Source: Evansella sp. AB-P1 (GTDB lineage Bacteria > Bacillota > Bacilli > Bacillales > Salisediminibacteriaceae). From it: DNA of 46,770 bases. Made by a program: the position numbers and the translations under genes. Below, piece after piece: positions 45,675 through 46,770 of this stretch (position 1 is the stretch's first letter; the number at the start of each line of letters is the position of its first letter). Under the pieces are notes generated by a model. It made no database searches and was not told the DNA's origin. It saw only the letters and a list, made by a program, of their open reading frames with translations. Location of the stretch: the NCBI RefSeq assembly GCF_029688925.1, contig NZ_JARUKY010000030.1:1-46770 (forward strand), in the 5' to 3' direction.

Positions 45675-46770
45675 ATGAATCGAATTTTTCGAAATACGAT
45701 ATTTTATCTATTAATTTTCTTAGTGATTGTGGGGATTGTAAGTGTATTTCAAGGTCCACAAGAGGATACTGAGGAAATAAGTTTTAATACATTCCAAGAA
45801 TATTTGGAAGAAGGTTCAATTGAATCGTTAAATATTCAACCGAGACTAGATGTATATACAGTAACAGGTGAATTAAATGGATCTGTTGATTCTGAATATG
45901 AATACTTTGTTGTAAATGTTCCGGATGTTGCATCCGTATTAGAACAAATAATGGCAACCGATCAAGCGGAATTAATATGGCAGGAAGCGGATCAACCTAG
46001 TGGATGGGTGAACTTCTTTACCGCAATTATACCGTTTGTAATTATCTTTATTCTCTTCTTCTTCTTATTGAGCCAAGCTCAAGGTGGCGGAAGCCGTGTA
46101 ATGAACTTCGGTAAGAGTAAGGCGAAGCTAGTAAGTGAGGATAAGAAAAAAGCGCGCTTTAAGGATGTTGCTGGTGCAGATGAGGAGAAACAGGAATTAG
46201 TTGAAGTTGTTGATTTCTTAAAGGATCCTCGTAAATTCTCACAAATTGGTGCTCGAATTCCTAAAGGGGTTCTATTAGTAGGACCACCTGGTACTGGTAA
46301 AACATTACTTGCTCGTGCTGTAGCTGGTGAAGCGGGAGTTCCATTCTTCTCCATCAGTGGTTCAGATTTCGTGGAAATGTTTGTTGGTGTTGGTGCATCG
46401 CGTGTTCGTGATTTATTTGAAAATGCTAAAAAGAATGCACCTTGTATTATCTTTATAGATGAAATTGATGCAGTTGGTCGACGTCGTGGTGCTGGTTTAG
46501 GTGGTGGACACGATGAACGTGAACAAACATTGAACCAATTATTAGTTGAAATGGACGGATTTGGAGTGAATGAGGGGATAATCCTTATTGCAGCTACTAA
46601 CCGTGCAGATATTCTTGATCCAGCTTTATTACGTCCGGGACGTTTTGACCGTCAAATTATGGTAGGTCGTCCAGATGTAATTGGCCGTGAAGAGGTATTA
46701 AAAGTACATGCGAGAAACAAGCCTTTAGCAGAAGATGTTGATCTTAAAACAATTGCTCAAAGAACTCCTG
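45675..46770 (+). CDS. ftsH: ATP-dependent zinc metalloprotease FtsH, 5' part (cut by window end)
   Basis: FtsH is a membrane hexamer that degrades misfolded membrane and regulatory proteins, including Spo0E in B. subtilis. The visible 365 codons give membrane segment 1 (about residues 5-25), an extracytoplasmic domain, segment 2 (about 111-133), and the AAA module with GPPGTGKT (about 199-206), IIFIDEID (about 258-265) and [20 protein letters not shown]. The HEXXH protease domain lies beyond the window. GGAGGAGG (45661-45668) is 6 nt before ATG 45675. Confidence 0.97.
   Translation, partial: MNRIFRNTIFYLLIFLVIVGIVSVFQGPQEDTEEISFNTFQEYLEEGSIESLNIQPRLDVYTVTGELNGSVDSEYEYFVVNVPDVASVLEQIMATDQAELIWQEADQPSGWVNFFTAIIPFVIIFILFFFLLSQAQGGGSRVMNFGKSKAKLVSEDKKKARFKDVAGADEEKQELVEVVDFLKDPRKFSQIGARIPKGVLLVGPPGTGKTLLARAVAGEAGVPFFSISGSDFVEMFVGVGASRVRDLFENAKKNAPCIIFIDEIDAVGRRRGAGLGGGHDEREQTLNQLLVEMDGFGVNEGIILIAATNRADILDPALLRPGRFDRQIMVGRPDVIGREEVLKVHARNKPLAEDVDLKTIAQRTP

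Overview
The window is low-GC Firmicutes chromosome from an endospore former of the family Bacillaceae. Gene order follows the origin-proximal csfB-to-ftsH stretch of Bacillus subtilis almost gene for gene, and the window holds many sporulation genes (csfB, yabG, sspF, spoVG, fin, spoVT, yabP, yabQ, spoIIE). The divergent sequences and the intergenic repeats suggest a genus other than Bacillus sensu stricto, perhaps in the Oceanobacillus/Virgibacillus group. That placement is inference. Synteny statements rest on remembered B. subtilis gene order, not on a comparison run here.

Layout. Positions 1-3.6 kb are accessory: a leftward ORF cut by the window edge, a membrane-anchored hypothetical protein, a decayed dCMP deaminase fragment, csfB, then about 1.4 kb of structured repeats, including a 52-bp tandem hairpin array. 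Positions 3.6-10.4 kb run yaaO, tmk, yaaQ (darA), holB, yaaT (ricT), yabA, yabB (trmN6), yazA and rsmI. abrB lies on the minus strand at 10.6-10.9 kb, opposite a T-box-controlled metS. Positions 13.7-22 kb run yabD, yabE, rnmV, rsmA, yabG, veg, sspF, ispE, purR and spoVG. Positions 22.4-31.6 kb run glmU, prs, ctc, pth, fin, mfd and spoVT. Positions 32-37.3 kb run yabM, yabN, yabO (rqcP), yabP, yabQ, divIC and yabR. Positions 38.1-46.8 kb run spoIIE, yabS, yabT, a two-gene ThrE-type exporter, tilS, hprT and the 5' part of ftsH.

Differences from B. subtilis: xpaC-yaaN (between csfB and yaaO), yaaR (between yaaQ and holB), yabJ (between purR and spoVG) and the tRNA genes between yabR and spoIIE are absent. 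An exporter pair is inserted between yabT and tilS.

The genes mix housekeeping work with sporulation control. Housekeeping covers nucleotide and cell-wall precursor synthesis, translation and rRNA/tRNA modification, and replication and repair. Recognisable control elements include a Met T-box, tandem sigma-A promoters for veg, a PurBox at purR, a sigma-H promoter for spoVG, a sigma-B-like promoter for ctc, forespore-type promoters for csfB and fin, and a long-spacer Spo0A-type promoter for spoIIE.

The least explained material is intergenic: a modular dispersed repeat family present in at least eight gaps, the 52-bp hairpin array, and a second palindromic duplication beside it.
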